From Symbiodinium natans (taxonomy: Eukaryota > Sar > Dinophyceae > Suessiales > Symbiodiniaceae): DNA of 64,000 nucleotides. This document shows, piece by piece, positions 34,063 through 45,133 of the stretch (position 1 is the first letter of the stretch; each line of letters starts with the position of its first letter). The notes below the pieces were generated by a model that worked only from the letters and a program-made list of their open reading frames with translations, did no database searches and was not told the DNA's origin. A program made the position numbers and the translations under genes. The stretch is taken from NCBI GenBank assembly GCA_905221605.1, contig CAJNDS010000542.1:51001-115000 (forward strand), written 5' to 3'.

Positions 34063-35404
34063 GCAGACCCCACGAGAGACCCCACCTTTCCGAGACCGGG
34101 CCGAAGCGGCCAGCCAGGACAAGATGCGGCTGGGTTGGGGAGCGGAGGGAATTTTGATTGCCTGTAAACAGCTGTTTTTTTCTTTTCGCTTTGTGAGTAT
34201 TTCCGAGTTTCAGAGGCGACTGCAGTGCCTGGCAATGGCATGCAATGGCCCATGGCCCTGCTTCCTTTTTCGGTGTTTCCTTAAGTGAGCCGAGGATGTG
34301 GTTTTTGTTGACACAGTTAAATTCTCACGCCGCATACCGGTGGGCCCTATTGGCCCAAGCCCGCCCTGAGCCTGAAACCCTAAACCTTAAACCCAAAACC
34401 CGAAACCCGAAACCGGAAACCCAAAACCCGAAACCCGCTAAACCCTAAACCCTAATTGGGGAGATTGGTCTGTGCAGCCGCAGGAGCCGACGCAGCACAG
34501 CCGCTGCGCCGACGGAACACGATGCCGCCGGGAGCCTTGGGGGGACGTCAGAGGATTCTCTTGGCTGAAGATTTATCTAGGAATCTAGGGTTTGGGGTTT
34601 GGGAGGGCAACTTGAAGGGCCCATCCATGATACACCCTTCTACCTACAATTTCTCTGCCCCCCCCCCCCCCCCCCCCCCAAACACTTGCCGGATCGAGTC
34701 GGGGGTGCGCCGTGCGGGCCACCTGCTCCAGTGTTTTTCACCCTGTCGCCACTACAATTATGACTAGGGTGCTTGTAAATTCCGCGCTGCCCTCAGAAGT
34801 AAGTAGGTGCGTGTTGTTGGGAAGTAAGTGAGCTCATGTGTTAGTTCCCCACCGGGCTTGTTAGATTCCAAACGCAACTCTTCTCCTCGCCCGGTCTACT
34901 GAGTCTACTCCTCGCCCGTCACCCGTATCCCCTTCGAATCCCTGGAATGCCCAACCCCAGAGGCGCGGTGGGGATGTTCGAAGTTGAACAATTTGTTTCG
35001 AGATCAGGCTTATGCGGCTGGCATGACTTAGCCTTCAGTTCAGGGTCTCAAGATTGAAGTTGTTATTCTTGGTTTTGGTATTGAGCCATGCCGATGTCAA
35101 GGGAACATGCTCAAGGTGCAAGAGTTGTAGGGCATTCTGCCTACTGTAGTCACACCAAACCGGCACACAGAACCCTCAAATCCACAAACTCCCAACCCCT
35201 AAGAGCCCTAACAGCCCTTAGACCCCCATCCCAACCCCCCCAAAGCGCCCCAAGCACCTTTGCTCCCCCTCACTTGAATCCTTATCCAAGGGTCTGGTGC
35301 CAGCAGCACAGCAGTCGATGCTGATGCGAAAGTTGGAGGGCCCAGCTCAGAGTGGACCCAAAGAGCATCCCGAAGCCTTATGTAGCGTTTTTGGGGCTTT
35401 TTCA

Positions 35405-35655
35405 GGGTTTAGGGTTTAGGGTTTAGGGGTTTAGGGGTTTAGGGGTTTAGGGGTTTAGGGGTTTAGGGGTTTAGGGGTTTAGGGGTTTAGGGGTTTAGGG
35501 GTTTAGGGGTTTAGGGGTTTAGGGGTTTAGGGGTTTAGGGTCTTAGGGGTTTAGGGGTTTAGGGGTTTAGGGGTTTAGGGGTTTAGGGGTTTAGGGGTTT
35601 AGGGGTTTAGGGGTTTAGGGGTTTAGGGGTTTAGGGGTTTAGGGTCTTAGGGTCT
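35405..35655. repeat. TTTAGGG array dominated by the octamer TTTAGGGG
   Basis: Starts with TTTAGGG heptamers and changes to a homogeneous 8-bp unit (about 35,427-35,649). It follows an exon-like island at about 35,300-35,390 (frame ASSTAVDADAKVGGPSSEW). Confidence 0.97.
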
Positions 35656-35813
35656 GGCCGTGCTGGCAGCAGGGGCTGGGAGTTCACGTGCAAGGGTTGG
35701 GTACAGGACCGATGTCTAGGGCCCCTTAAGCAAGATGTTCGCGCCAAACCCGAACCCTAAAAGGGACAGAAAGCCCCCCCATCGAGCTACATTCTTGGAA
35801 AGCCCTGTCCCAA

Positions 35814-35972
35814 ACCCTAAACCCTACACCCTACACCCTACACCCTACACCCTACACCCTACACCCTACACCCTACACCCTACACCCTACACCCTACACC
35901 CTACACCCTAAACCCTAAACCCTAAACCCTAAACCCTAAACCCTAAACCCTAAACCCTAAACCCTAAACCCC
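35814..35972. repeat. CCCTACA then CCCTAAA array
   Basis: A homogeneous CCCTACA block (about 35,822-35,911) passes into CCCTAAA and ends 10 bp before the acceptor of the IQ exon at 35,983. Confidence 0.97.
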
Positions 35973-35982
35973 AATTCTGCAG

Positions 35983-36042
35983 GAGCGCCGCGGTAAAGAT
36001 TCAGAACTTCTGGCGGGAGCACCACAGGCGGGCAGCTGCGAC
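35983..36042 (+). CDS. IQ exon (AAVKIQNFWREHHRR)
   Basis: Acceptor TTCTGCAG; the exon reads SAAVKIQNFWREHHRRAAA, a near-consensus IQ motif with E in place of the central G. Confidence 0.7.
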
Positions 36043-36559
36043 CCCACCCAGAACACAACGAAAGTTTTCAAAAAGCCCGAAACCTGCCTGAAATCCTACA
36101 CCTTGCCTTACGGGAATTCGGCTCCTCGGCAGTCCCGGTGTTGTTTTTTTGGGTTCTTGGGGCAATTTAGGGCCCCTCACTTCCCTCTTCATCCCTCCTT
36201 TAAGAACCCTCATGAGCCCTTATTTCGGTGTTTTAAACCAATTACAACAATATTTAATCAATCACAACATACAACAAAACTTCTTCTCAAATATTCTACT
36301 TAGCCAACATATTATTATGGTTATACCAACATGCACAAGTCATACTAAAACTAAACTAAACATACCCTGAGGGCTCCTTGCTTCCCCTCTTCATCCCTCG
36401 TTTAAGAATCCTTACTTCCCTCTTAATCCCTCTGTTAAAGAATCCTTGCAAGCCCTGAGCCTGCACCGTTTTTGTTTTTTTATCTCGAGGCACAAGGTCC
36501 AACTGCGGGATCAGTCAAAGCTCTCCACCGCGGCGGCCACGAAGCCCCTCGGAGACGCT

Positions 36560-36650
36560 TAGCGGGGGCGGGGGGGGGGGGGGGGGTTCAGGGTTTAGGG
36601 TTTAGGGTTTAGGGTTTAGGGTTTAGGGTTTAGGGTTTAGGGTTTAGCGC
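36560..36650. repeat. Poly-G tract followed by TTTAGGG array
   Basis: About 24 G (with one C near the start), then TTCAGGG and eight TTTAGGG heptamers. They follow an exon-like island (about 36,498-36,558). Confidence 0.97.
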
Positions 36651-37019
36651 TGTAAAGGGTGGGACAGGGTATGTGTTTCAGGGTTTTGAGTGAGTGGTGT
36701 GGGGGGATCCGCTGCGGTTTCCGATGGAGCTGTCTGAACGACTTTGCTTCTAGCTTGAAATGTCGCCCTCAATCAGGGCCAGCGGCAATTCGATCATACC
36801 TGTGAACCTGGTGCAGTTTTGCACGCTGATATTTCTGGCACAGGCAACCTCTAAGTGTGTCGGAGGGCACCCCCCCAAAACCCATGATCTGGATCATGTG
36901 TTATTCCTATCGGTAAATGAACTAATTGTCATGCGCCCAGTGCGGTTTCAGGGAAGTCCCTAACATGAAGTTCTGAAGGACCTTCGGATATCTGGCCAAC
37001 CAAGAATTCAAAATTGCAG

Positions 37020-37075
37020 CTCAGGATTCAGGCAAGATGGCGGGCCTTCTCCGCTACCTGGCCGCAAGCTTCCCG
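37020..37075 (+). CDS. IQ exon (LRIQARWRAFSATW)
   Basis: Acceptor AAATTGCAG; the frame reads LRIQARWRAFSATWPQAS. IQ pair and aromatic positions are conserved; the central G is replaced. Confidence 0.55.
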
Positions 37076-37464
37076 TCGCGGGGCCTTAGGAGTTTGTGGC
37101 TTCGAGCTTGAGGGATTCCCAAAAGCGGTCGTCCGGAGAATAGTCCGTTTCCGGGGCGGCTCTGCTCAAGCCCATGGCCCACGGCTTACCACATAAACCC
37201 AACTCAGCCCCCCCCCCCCAAAGCGCGGAGGCCAGGGGTGGGGGGTGGGATTGACAAAGCCCGAAAGGCCCGAAAGCTTAAAGCAAGAAGGGGAGAGGTT
37301 TGCCAATGAGAGGAGCCCCAAACCTCTGACGCTTCACGGCCCGGGCCGAGGGGAACCCTTCAACTGCCGATGCTGTCAACAGTTGAATGATGAGATCTTG
37401 CTTGTGATAGGGGGGTCAAGTCCTTCTTGCTTTGGGAGCGCGTTCTCGCCCTTTTTGAGATGCT

Positions 37465-37508
<44 letters not shown>

Positions 37509-38387
37509 GAAAAAAGAAGACGAAGAAAGAATAAGAAGACGGAGAGAGCCACACCTGTCTCCGCACACTACCCTGCCCTCCTTATCCTGCTGTTGCAATA
37601 AATCATTTGGGTCTGCCGGGCCTAGCCTTTTTTTGATGCCAGCTTTGGGGGACAGTGGCTCCACGACCCCGAAGCTGTGAGCCCACCAAAACCTCCTGAA
37701 CCTGTAAATGAACCCGAAAGCCTTTCCGCTTCAAGCTCTCAGGTTCGTCGGGGCAAGATTGTCAAGGCGCAGTGAGTCGTATTTAGGTCTTCAGCTTAGG
37801 GTTAAAATTGGGCCAAGCTTTGGTTTCTTAAGTCCGGGTGTGTTTGTGTGTGTGTGTGTGTGAGGCAAAACCTTGGGCTTGGGGATGCATCATGGACACC
37901 CGGTCGAAACGTTGTCTCTACACCCGCCGCGCTGGAGGGGGGTGTTGAAGAACAAGCTTCCCAGTCGACCTTGTGACCAAGCGCCCAAAGTAGTTCCTCA
38001 AAAGGCCAGTTTGGGTTGCGCATTCCTGAGCCGTTTGGCAATCACAATCTACATCCATGAGCTCTAAGCCCAGCTGCAGCAGCACTTCTGCAACCAAAAG
38101 TTTGTGGAACCTAGTGAGGCGTCTTGGCGTGACTGTAGGCGCTAATGCGCGTGTCCGTATTTGTGTAGGTGCTTCGTTTGGGGGGGGGGGGCAGGGCAGA
38201 GCGAGAGAAGCTCGGAAGTTGGGTTGCTAAGTTTAGGGTCGGACGCCAAAGGTCCACCGAATGACTTGGGCACCTTTGCCCCCCAAAATTTTGCCCCCCT
38301 CCAAGCTCCTGGAACCCTAAACCGCCAAAGCATGGCCCCTCAGAAAAAGGAGGGGAGGGCTGAGGGCTTGCTTAAGCACAGCTTCAG
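37076..38387. other. Introns, no exon recognised
   Basis: A (GA)n tract at 37,470-37,507, a (TG)n tract at 37,841-37,861 and poly-G at 38,179-38,190. No IQ motif was seen. Confidence 0.4.
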
Positions 38388-38448
38388 GCGGCCAACATCA
38401 TCCAGCGCCACACGCGTGGCTTCCTGGTGCGCCTGGCCATCCGGAGGC
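38388..38448 (+). CDS. IQ exon (AANIIQRHTRGFLVRLAIRR)
   Basis: Acceptor GCTTCAG; a textbook IQ motif with IQ, RG and the downstream R. The donor falls near CGGAGG; the frame stops soon after (TAG 38,460). Confidence 0.8.
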
Positions 38449-40194
38449 CAAGCTGTGGCTAGGACCTGCTGTTTTCTTTCAAAGTCTCGCCATTCAACCG
38501 CAGTGGCCGGGGAGGTTAGGGCCGTAAGCTGCAGGATTGACTGCTGTCGGCATATGATTGCCAGCCCTCGCTGCTGGGATGCCTGTAGATTGCACCTCGA
38601 CGTCAGCGGCTCAAGTGATCACCATAGCCTTACGATAGCCCTGTGCAGCATGGTCTTGCACATCATCGCACGAGTGGCAGCTGTGGCCGTCAAGGCAGTG
38701 GTGAAGACCGTTGCCAAGCAGAGCACGCGGGGCGCCGGTCCAAGTGGGCCATGATCCACTCCGTCACGCACAGCTCCAGGCGGCCCGCGAAGCAGCCCAG
38801 CAGGCCAGGGGAAGCCCACCACTCTGATGGGCCCAGTGGTGCCACTACCACGCGACTCCAGTGGGAAGAAGATCGAGTGGGAAGAAGATCGAGTCCGGAA
38901 GCCAAGGGGGCGTACACCACAAGTACAAGTGAGGACCTCTTGTGAGCTTCGGAAGGGTCACCCCGATCCCATTGCGCCAAGGCAGTCTCTTGGCGCGTGG
39001 GCGGTTTTTGTGTTGGGACGAAGTCCCAACTGCCACCCCAAACCTAGGCCCGTAAACTGTAAGCGTTGTTCTGGAACCATGGAATCTTCAAGCCCTAATC
39101 CCTCGACTGTTCAACTACTGGAAATCCTACAACATCAACTGCCCCCTGTGTTCGATCGACCCATCGCGCTCTGAATCTTTCAAGTTGAGAAAATGCTGCG
39201 TTGGGTGCAGGGCTTTGCCCCTCAAACTCCAAAAGCCTGAAACCCCTAAAACCCTCCCACAACCTCGACGCCAAAACCTCAAGCACCCCAAAACTCTAAA
39301 AAACTCTTAGGAACCTCCAGAACCTCCGCCTTGACCGTGTGCCTTATGAAGTTTTGGGGGGCCTTGGGGCTGCCCAAGCTTTTAGCTTGGCATCCGGACC
39401 TTTATCGATGGCTGCTCATCGCTCATGTTGCTTGAGAAGCCTTCTGGATCCTTACAATGGTATATGGGGGTGTACGATGTCAGGGGTACCTTATTGGGGT
39501 CCTTATTATATCGGGGGATCCTACTATTTAGGGGGTCTAGATTAGGGGTGCCCCGCACGCATTGAATGCTCAAACGCTATCCGCTCTCTTTTGTTGACCT
39601 GCGAGGGTTCTTGTTGCCTCACACAGCCTCACACATGCCTCACACATGCCTCACACATGCCTCACACGTAGTCGCCGAAACCCTGAACCATTGGAGTCAT
39701 TGTGCCCGTGGTCATGAGCTTTGGAGATGGGTCGCCGCGGTTCTTTGGAACAGCGAAACGGTTGACCAGAGCATTCTTTGACCAGAACAGTCTTTGAGCC
39801 ATCAGCCAACCCAAAACTCGGACCCTCGAAGCAAGAAAGCCCTGAAACAGTGGAGAGCGAAATCCCCGTGCTCGCAGGCACAAAGCTGCCGTGGTGATAC
39901 AGGCCTGGGAGTTTTCAGGGTTTAGGGATTAGGGCTTAGAGTTCTTGGAATTTAGGGTTGAGAATTTGGGCTTATTGTTTGATAGGCCTTGCGGGAAAGC
40001 ATGGGCCGAAGCGGGGAGCTTTTGCGGTGTTGAGCTCCTTGTGCGGGTTACCGCCATGGGCACCAGGTAAGCAATACGCGTCCCCCTAAAGAAGTCTCGA
40101 ATCCCCTGCCTCCCCCCCCCTCCTTCCCCCCCGAACCCCCCAATCGGATACCCCACCATGAACCCTCAGAAGCCTTGCGCCCGCCCCCCTGCCA
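38449..40194. other. Introns with a possible helical exon and an 11-bp repeat
   Basis: At about 38,655-38,720 a frame reads IIARVAAVAVKAVVKTVA, possibly a diverged IQ exon. An 11-bp tandem repeat (CCTCACACATG) lies at about 39,617-39,667, and a copy of a dispersed repeat at 39,482-39,556. Confidence 0.35.
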
Positions 40195-40245
40195 GCGCTA
40201 CACCTTGGGCTTCCTCACGCGCCGGAACCTGCGCCAGGCCTCGCC
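40195..40245 (+). CDS. IQ half-exon (RYTLGFLTRRNLRQ)
   Basis: A poly-C acceptor (CCCCCCTGCCAG) precedes RYTLGFLTRRNLRQAS, the second half of an IQ motif. The first half was not found. Confidence 0.55.
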
Positions 40246-40983
40246 GAGATCGCGACTTTTTTAAATTTTTTTTGGCGGGGGGGGGGGGGGGGGGGGAAAT
40301 GCATTTTTTTAGCCATTAGGGGGATTGCTGTTTTTTCTTCTTTTTGGGTTCTGAAAGGCTTGCCGGCTTCTCGTGAGGTAGAGGTGGAACTCCGGATATC
40401 GGACCTCCATTTTCGTGAGGACTCTGGAACTTTGAGCTTTGAGGATGTTGAAGCTTTGCAGGTTCGAGCCTGGTCTGATGGCAGCAAACAGAAAGAGCAG
40501 CCCACAACCCTGAACCCTATGACCTTACAGCGCGACAACCCTGTAACACCACACCCTACAACCCGATAACCCTACAACCCTTTCAACCCTAGAACCTTAA
40601 GTACGAAGGATTTGTATGTACCATTTGGCTTGTGGCTTTGGTTAACTGAAAAGGGCAGGGCATTCATTGTTTAAAAGTTTGTTTTACAGACAACATCTTT
40701 AAATTCCTTCATCGATATGGCCCCGGGGCATCTATTCTTTGGGTTTTTGGCTATTTGGTCGCTGGGGCGAACTATTTGGTCGCAGGAGCATATTCGCCAC
40801 CCTTCTGGAGCCACGATTGCGTTACCAGCACAGGTTTTTGGGACAAATTGAAATTATGTATCCCTTTGTGGGAAAAAAAGCCCGCCCAAAAAGGGCGGGA
40901 ATCTGGTACCTGCAAAGTACGTAAAGGCCCTAACCCGTAAACCCTAAAACCCCAAACCCTAAATCAACTCCCTGAACTCAAAG

Positions 40984-41067
40984 ACTCCAATATCCCTTAA
41001 TTAAGGAATATACCTTGGATCCTACAATAAACGACGGTATATTCCTTAATTTTTGGGATATTGGAGT
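40984..41067. mobile_element. 84-bp hairpin element (MITE-like)
   Basis: Arms 40,984-41,013 and 41,036-41,067 are inverted copies starting ACTCCAATATCCC and carrying TTAAGGAATATACC, with a loop of about 22 bp. It is AT-rich in GC-rich surroundings. No transposase and no clear target duplication. Confidence 0.7.
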
Positions 41068-41183
41068 TTCTGGGTGGTTCGACTTGTGAGCTCAGGGCGT
41101 CGAGGCCGCTGCCGGAAGCCCGGGATGCGACCGTGAAGAGGGGGCTCTTCGAAATTAGAAGGATATTTGGGGTTTAGGGTAAG

Positions 41184-41330
41184 GGTTATGTAGGGTTATG
41201 TAGGGTTATGTAGAGTTATGTAGGGCTATGTAGGTTTTTTTGGGGTTTAGGGTTTGTTATAAGGCTGAGGGAGGGTTAGGGTTTAGGGTTAGTTAGGGTT
41301 TAGATGTGTTTAGGGTGGTTTAGTGCAGGA
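41184..41330. repeat. GGGTTATGTA decamers and TTTAGGG-like array
   Basis: About five 10-bp units (GGGTTATGTA) pass into degenerate TTTAGGG. Confidence 0.85.
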
Positions 41331-41701
41331 TTTGGGGCTGCGCGCACCCTGAATTGACACAGGGCGCCCAATGCTGCGAGCTTTTTGGTGTCTCCAGAGG
41401 TTGCCAACCTCCTAGGGCCTTAGGGGCGGAGTTTGAACTGTTTTGGGTACCTCAAATTGTTTTAGGCTCTATGCACTGAGATTTATGGCTAATACACTAG
41501 CTAGTTCCAGGGTTTCGGGCACGGGCGGGTGGATTGTTGCCGCGATCGTGCTGTTAATGTGGAGGATTTCTTCATCGGTCTTCGAAGCAGGGGCGAGCAT
41601 CGCGGGTGGAAGACCTGAGAGTAAATTGCGTCAATGAAGCCAACCGTACACGCTGATAAACGGAGTAGATATCAGGTAGGTTTCAGTAGTGGTCCCCGCA
41701 G

Positions 41702-41795
41702 CCGCTGGGCAAATCGGGTCAAGGTCCGCATCCAGCGCATCGCGCGGGCGCACCTGGCCAAAGTGGAGGTGGAGGTGCGGAAGCGGATGCTTTTG
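41702..41795 (+). CDS. IQ exon (VRIQRIARAHLAKVEVEVRKR)
   Basis: Acceptor GGTCCCCGCAG at 41,701 and a GTAGGC donor at 41,796. The reading RWANRVKVRIQRIARAHLA continues as a charged helix (KVEVEVRKRMLL). Confidence 0.75.
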
Positions 41796-42136
41796 GTAGG
41801 CATGTCGTAGAGAGCCTCCTGACCTCACCAAGGAATATGATGTCCGCGTACCAGAATTACACAGATAGAGCCCCGAATGCTCCCATAAGATGTAGACATC
41901 CCGAGCGATGTTTGCCTTCTCCCGCCCCGAAACCGACCACCGAAGGAACGGCATCCCAGCCTGTGGCGTTGTTTACCACTCCCCTCAAAAGTCCTAAAAT
42001 AGCAACACGAAGCCGAACAGAACACCAGGGCACACTTAGGGGGGCTGCGTCTTATGGTGTTGGGTCCTTGGACAAAAAAAGAGGTGCGATCTGGTGCACC
42101 TTTGCTCCCTCCTCTGTACACTCATGCGCTCTCGAG

Positions 42137-42199
42137 GTTCGACGCAATCTCATGCATCGCGCCGCCCGGACGATCCGGGGCCAAATCCGCCGCCTGGAT
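42137..42199 (+). CDS. IQ exon (HRAARTIRGQIRRLD)
   Basis: Acceptor GCTCTCGAG; the frame reads RNLMHRAARTIRGQIRRLD. The RG and R positions fit; the Q of the IQ pair is replaced. Confidence 0.55.
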
Positions 42200-42300
42200 C
42201 AATGAGGGGCCTGGAAGGATGGCCCCTGCAATCCTAAACCTTCCAACGGACTCGCGACCATCTAAACATATCTAAGCCCAGGAAGCCTCGCAATAACGAA

Positions 42301-42425
42301 CCCTAAGCCCAAACCCTAAACCCTCAACCACATAGACCCTAAACCCTAAACCACATAGGACCCTAAACCCTGGCCCCTAGACCCTAAGCCCTAAACTCCA
42401 CAGACCCTAAGCCCTAAGCCCCCGC
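42301..42425. repeat. Degenerate CCCTAAA array
   Basis: CCCTAAA and CCCTAAG units spaced by CACATAGA-type inserts, ending shortly before a C-rich acceptor (42,450). Confidence 0.85.
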
Positions 42426-42450
42426 AGCCTTCTCCTCTCCCCCCCTTCAG

Positions 42451-42556
42451 CCGGAAGAGCTTTCGGCTCCCGAGGTTCCTGGTTCTGCCGCCGGGAGCTC
42501 GCGGAGATGCGAAAGCACGCCGACCACGAGGAGGCGACCAGCGAGCCGTCAAGGAG
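42451..42556 (+). CDS. Exon, Trp/Arg-rich helix of the IQ gene
   Basis: After CCCCCCTTCAG the frame reads GRAFGSRGSWFCRRELAEMR, then KHADHEEATSEPS. It may complete an IQ motif begun upstream. TTTAGGG-type repeats start within 10 bp of its end. Confidence 0.5.
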
Positions 42557-42773
42557 GTTTCGGGTTTCTAGGGTTTCTAGGGTTTTATTAGGGTTTAGGT
42601 GTTAGAGGGTCTAGGGTTTATAGGGTTTAGGGTTCTACAGGGTTTAGGATCAGGGTCTATGTGGTTTAGGGTTTAGGATTTAGGGTCTATGTGTGTTTAG
42701 GGCTTAGGGTTTGCCGTCACTTCTGTTGAAGCTTCCGGTTCAGGGTTTGGGCTGTCCGGCGGCGGAGGCGCAG

Positions 42774-42824
42774 GCGCAGGCCGCGCTGAGGATCCAGAGC
42801 ACGTACCGAGGATGCCGGGGCGCC
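42774..42824 (+). CDS. IQ exon (AALRIQSTYRGCRGA)
   Basis: A GCGCAG acceptor; the frame reads AQAALRIQSTYRGCRGA, a clear IQ motif start with RG. It stops at TGA 42,825, so a donor lies just before. Confidence 0.7.
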
Positions 42825-43344
42825 TGAGCTTGTGCGACTTGTGCTGGGAGGTGCACGTCCTCATCCTGGGATCTTTTAGGCCTTTGAGCCCTAAACACGA
42901 CCGTTCCAGACTTCCAAGAACACGTGCGCTCAACTCTCGAAGATTTGGTGCATTTGTGCAAGGGATGTGCCTCCTGGGGCTTTAGCTTGGGTTCGCGTAG
43001 GACTGCAAGGAGCCTTGAGATTGTTTAACAGTCTCAGCCAAAAGCTTTTGGGTCTAGAATGACCACAGTTTGAGCTCAAGGGCCCTAAGTTCAAACACCC
43101 CCCCCAACCGTGCACCACATCTGTTCATTCCCAACCCCAAACCCTAAACCTAAACCCTGCTTGCCTCATCAGAGTGCAGAACTCCTCTTTACATGCAGCA
43201 GGATCTTCATCTACAGCCGGAATCGAGACGGCCTTTGGCGCCAAATCCACCTTTAGACCTTCGAAAGCCGAAACGCCTTGGATTCAACGCGCGTGCCAGG
43301 TCGAGGCCGGAAGACACATCGGATCTTGAGGCAGCCCACGAGAG

Positions 43345-43572
43345 GGCTTAGGGTTTACCGTTTAGGGTTTGGGGTTTAGGGCTTAGGGTTTGGGGTTTAG
43401 GTTCGGGGCTTCTCTCTGCAAAGCGATGGGGTCCTTGAGAAGATCGGCGGATTTTTCAACTGTATCCAAACTGGCTACCCCCCCCCCCCCCCCCCCCCCA
43501 AACATATTCCCTAAACCCTAAACCCTAAACCCTGAACCCTAACCCTAAACCCTGAAGCTCGCCCACTCGCAG
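43345..43572. repeat. Short intron tail: TTTAGGG arm, poly-C, CCCTAAA arm
   Basis: A G-rich arm (43,347-43,405, TTTAGGG-like), 70 bp of plain DNA, a 19-C run (43,481-43,499) and a C-rich arm (43,508-43,555) end at the CTCGCAG acceptor of the IQ exon at 43,573. The two arms are complementary in type. Confidence 0.85.
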
Positions 43573-43624
43573 GGCGGAGCACCAGCGCCGGCTCCTCATC
43601 TTCCACTCAGCAGCCAAGATCCAG
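43573..43624 (+). CDS. IQ half-exon (HSAAKIQ)
   Basis: Acceptor CTCGCAG and a GTTCGG donor. The frame reads AEHQRRLLIFHSAAKIQ, ending exactly after the IQ pair. Confidence 0.7.
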
Positions 43625-44053
43625 GTTCGGATGAGGGAGATTGAGAGCTTGGCTTTAAAACAGGCTCCCAGTCTGTTGGGCTCTCAACTTTTTCGGGTGC
43701 AACAAATGTGGGTGTTTTTGGGTGCCATGCTTGTGTCTGGCCTTTGTGTTCTATGGGACGTCTGCCCCTAAAGCCGGCTTCAAGGTCTGCTTTTGTAGAT
43801 CCTCCTGGATTTCGAAATCTCTGGTTTACTTCGTGTATAGGAATTGCGGCTCAGGACGAATGTTGAGGGAGAGCTAACCTGCTAGGCCAAGAAAAATCCT
43901 TTCCGTCTCCTTGCCAACCCAAACGCATTCCGGAATCGGGGTTCTCCTGACACAACGTCCTGCAACGTCCTGCGCTGAAAGATCTCAATCCCTCAGCCGA
44001 GCTCCTTCATAACACTGCTGACGTACGAAACCGTTTCGCCACCTCCTGAAGCA

Positions 44054-44106
44054 GGCGTTGTGCAGACGCCATGCGGCTCGGGCAAAGGTCGCCAAGATGT
44101 GCCCCT
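44054..44106 (+). CDS. IQ half-exon (ALCRRHAARAKVAKM)
   Basis: Acceptor CCTGAAGCAG. The frame reads ALCRRHAARAKVAKM and completes the motif that ends in KIQ at 43,624. Confidence 0.65.
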
Positions 44107-44210
44107 GGCGAAGTGCTTTGGGGTGGCGGGGGCATGTGTCTCTGGCCTTCAAGCCCTATAGAATATTGCATCACTCTGAAGTCCTCAAGCCCATCAAAGC
44201 CACAGCTCCC

Positions 44211-44241
<31 letters not shown>

Positions 44242-44710
44242 TACAAAGCCCCTAAAGCGCCCCAAAGCGCCCACCCAACACCCCCAAAGTAGCCTCTCAT
44301 CTCTTGGGCCTCGACGCGGAGACGCGAGGCGGGCTGCTAGACTGCATGCCAAGCGCTCAGAGCTGCAAAGTTCGATGTGCCCAGGCCCCGTCAATGTTTT
44401 TAGGGGGCTGCTTTCGGAGTTTTGGCTGTCAGATTCTGGTACAAAAAGGCAGCACCGAAAAGCGCAGAACTCTGCAACAGGCACATCGGCAAAAACGAGA
44501 CTCGCTCACAACTGATTTCACTCACCGTGGGTTCCATGGTCCGAGGGGAGGGTTCCCTCCCCAGAACCATCCAGCACGCCCAGCACATTCCGCGGACATC
44601 TACGCCAGTGTCACCCTTTTGCCTTTTGCACTTCCAAGCACACAATCAGCAGGTAAACCCCCCCCCCCCCCCCAAAAAGAGCCCTCTAAGTGAATCGAAG
44701 CCATCTGACA

Positions 44711-44774
44711 GTGCTGAGGTGGCGGACACCGCGGCCACGAGAATCCGCAAGATGTGGCCCTCAGGCGGCAGGTC
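44711..44774 (+). CDS. IQ half-exon before the inverted-repeat element (TAATRIRKM)
   Basis: Frame reads ADTAATRIRKM plus the first two bases of a Trp codon, before GCCCTC (GC donor). The other half of the motif is at 53,789, beyond the 8.35-kb element. Confidence 0.6.
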
Positions 44775-44823
44775 GAAGATGTTAGGTCCAACTAAGGGTT
44801 GGGGGTTTCGGGTTACCCCGCCC

Positions 44824-45113
44824 TAAACCCTAAACCCTAAACCCTAAACCCTAAACCCTAAACCCTAAACCCTAAACCCTAAACCCTAAACCCTAAACCC
44901 TAAACCCTAAACCCTAAACCCTAAACCCCTAAACCCTAAACCCTAAACCCTAAACCCTAAACCCTAAACCCTAAACCCTAAACCCTAAACCCTAAACCCT
45001 AAACCCTAACCCCTAAACCCTAAACCCTAAACCCTAAACCCTAAACCCTAAACCCTAAACCCTAAACCCTAAACCCTAAACCCTAAACCCTAAACCCTAA
45101 ACCCTAAACCCTA
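44824..45113. repeat. CCCTAAA array next to the element
   Basis: About 41 heptamers, nearly perfect, ending 20 bp before the left inverted repeat of the element. Confidence 0.98.
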
Positions 45114-45133
45114 AATGAGTTAGCAGAACCCTT

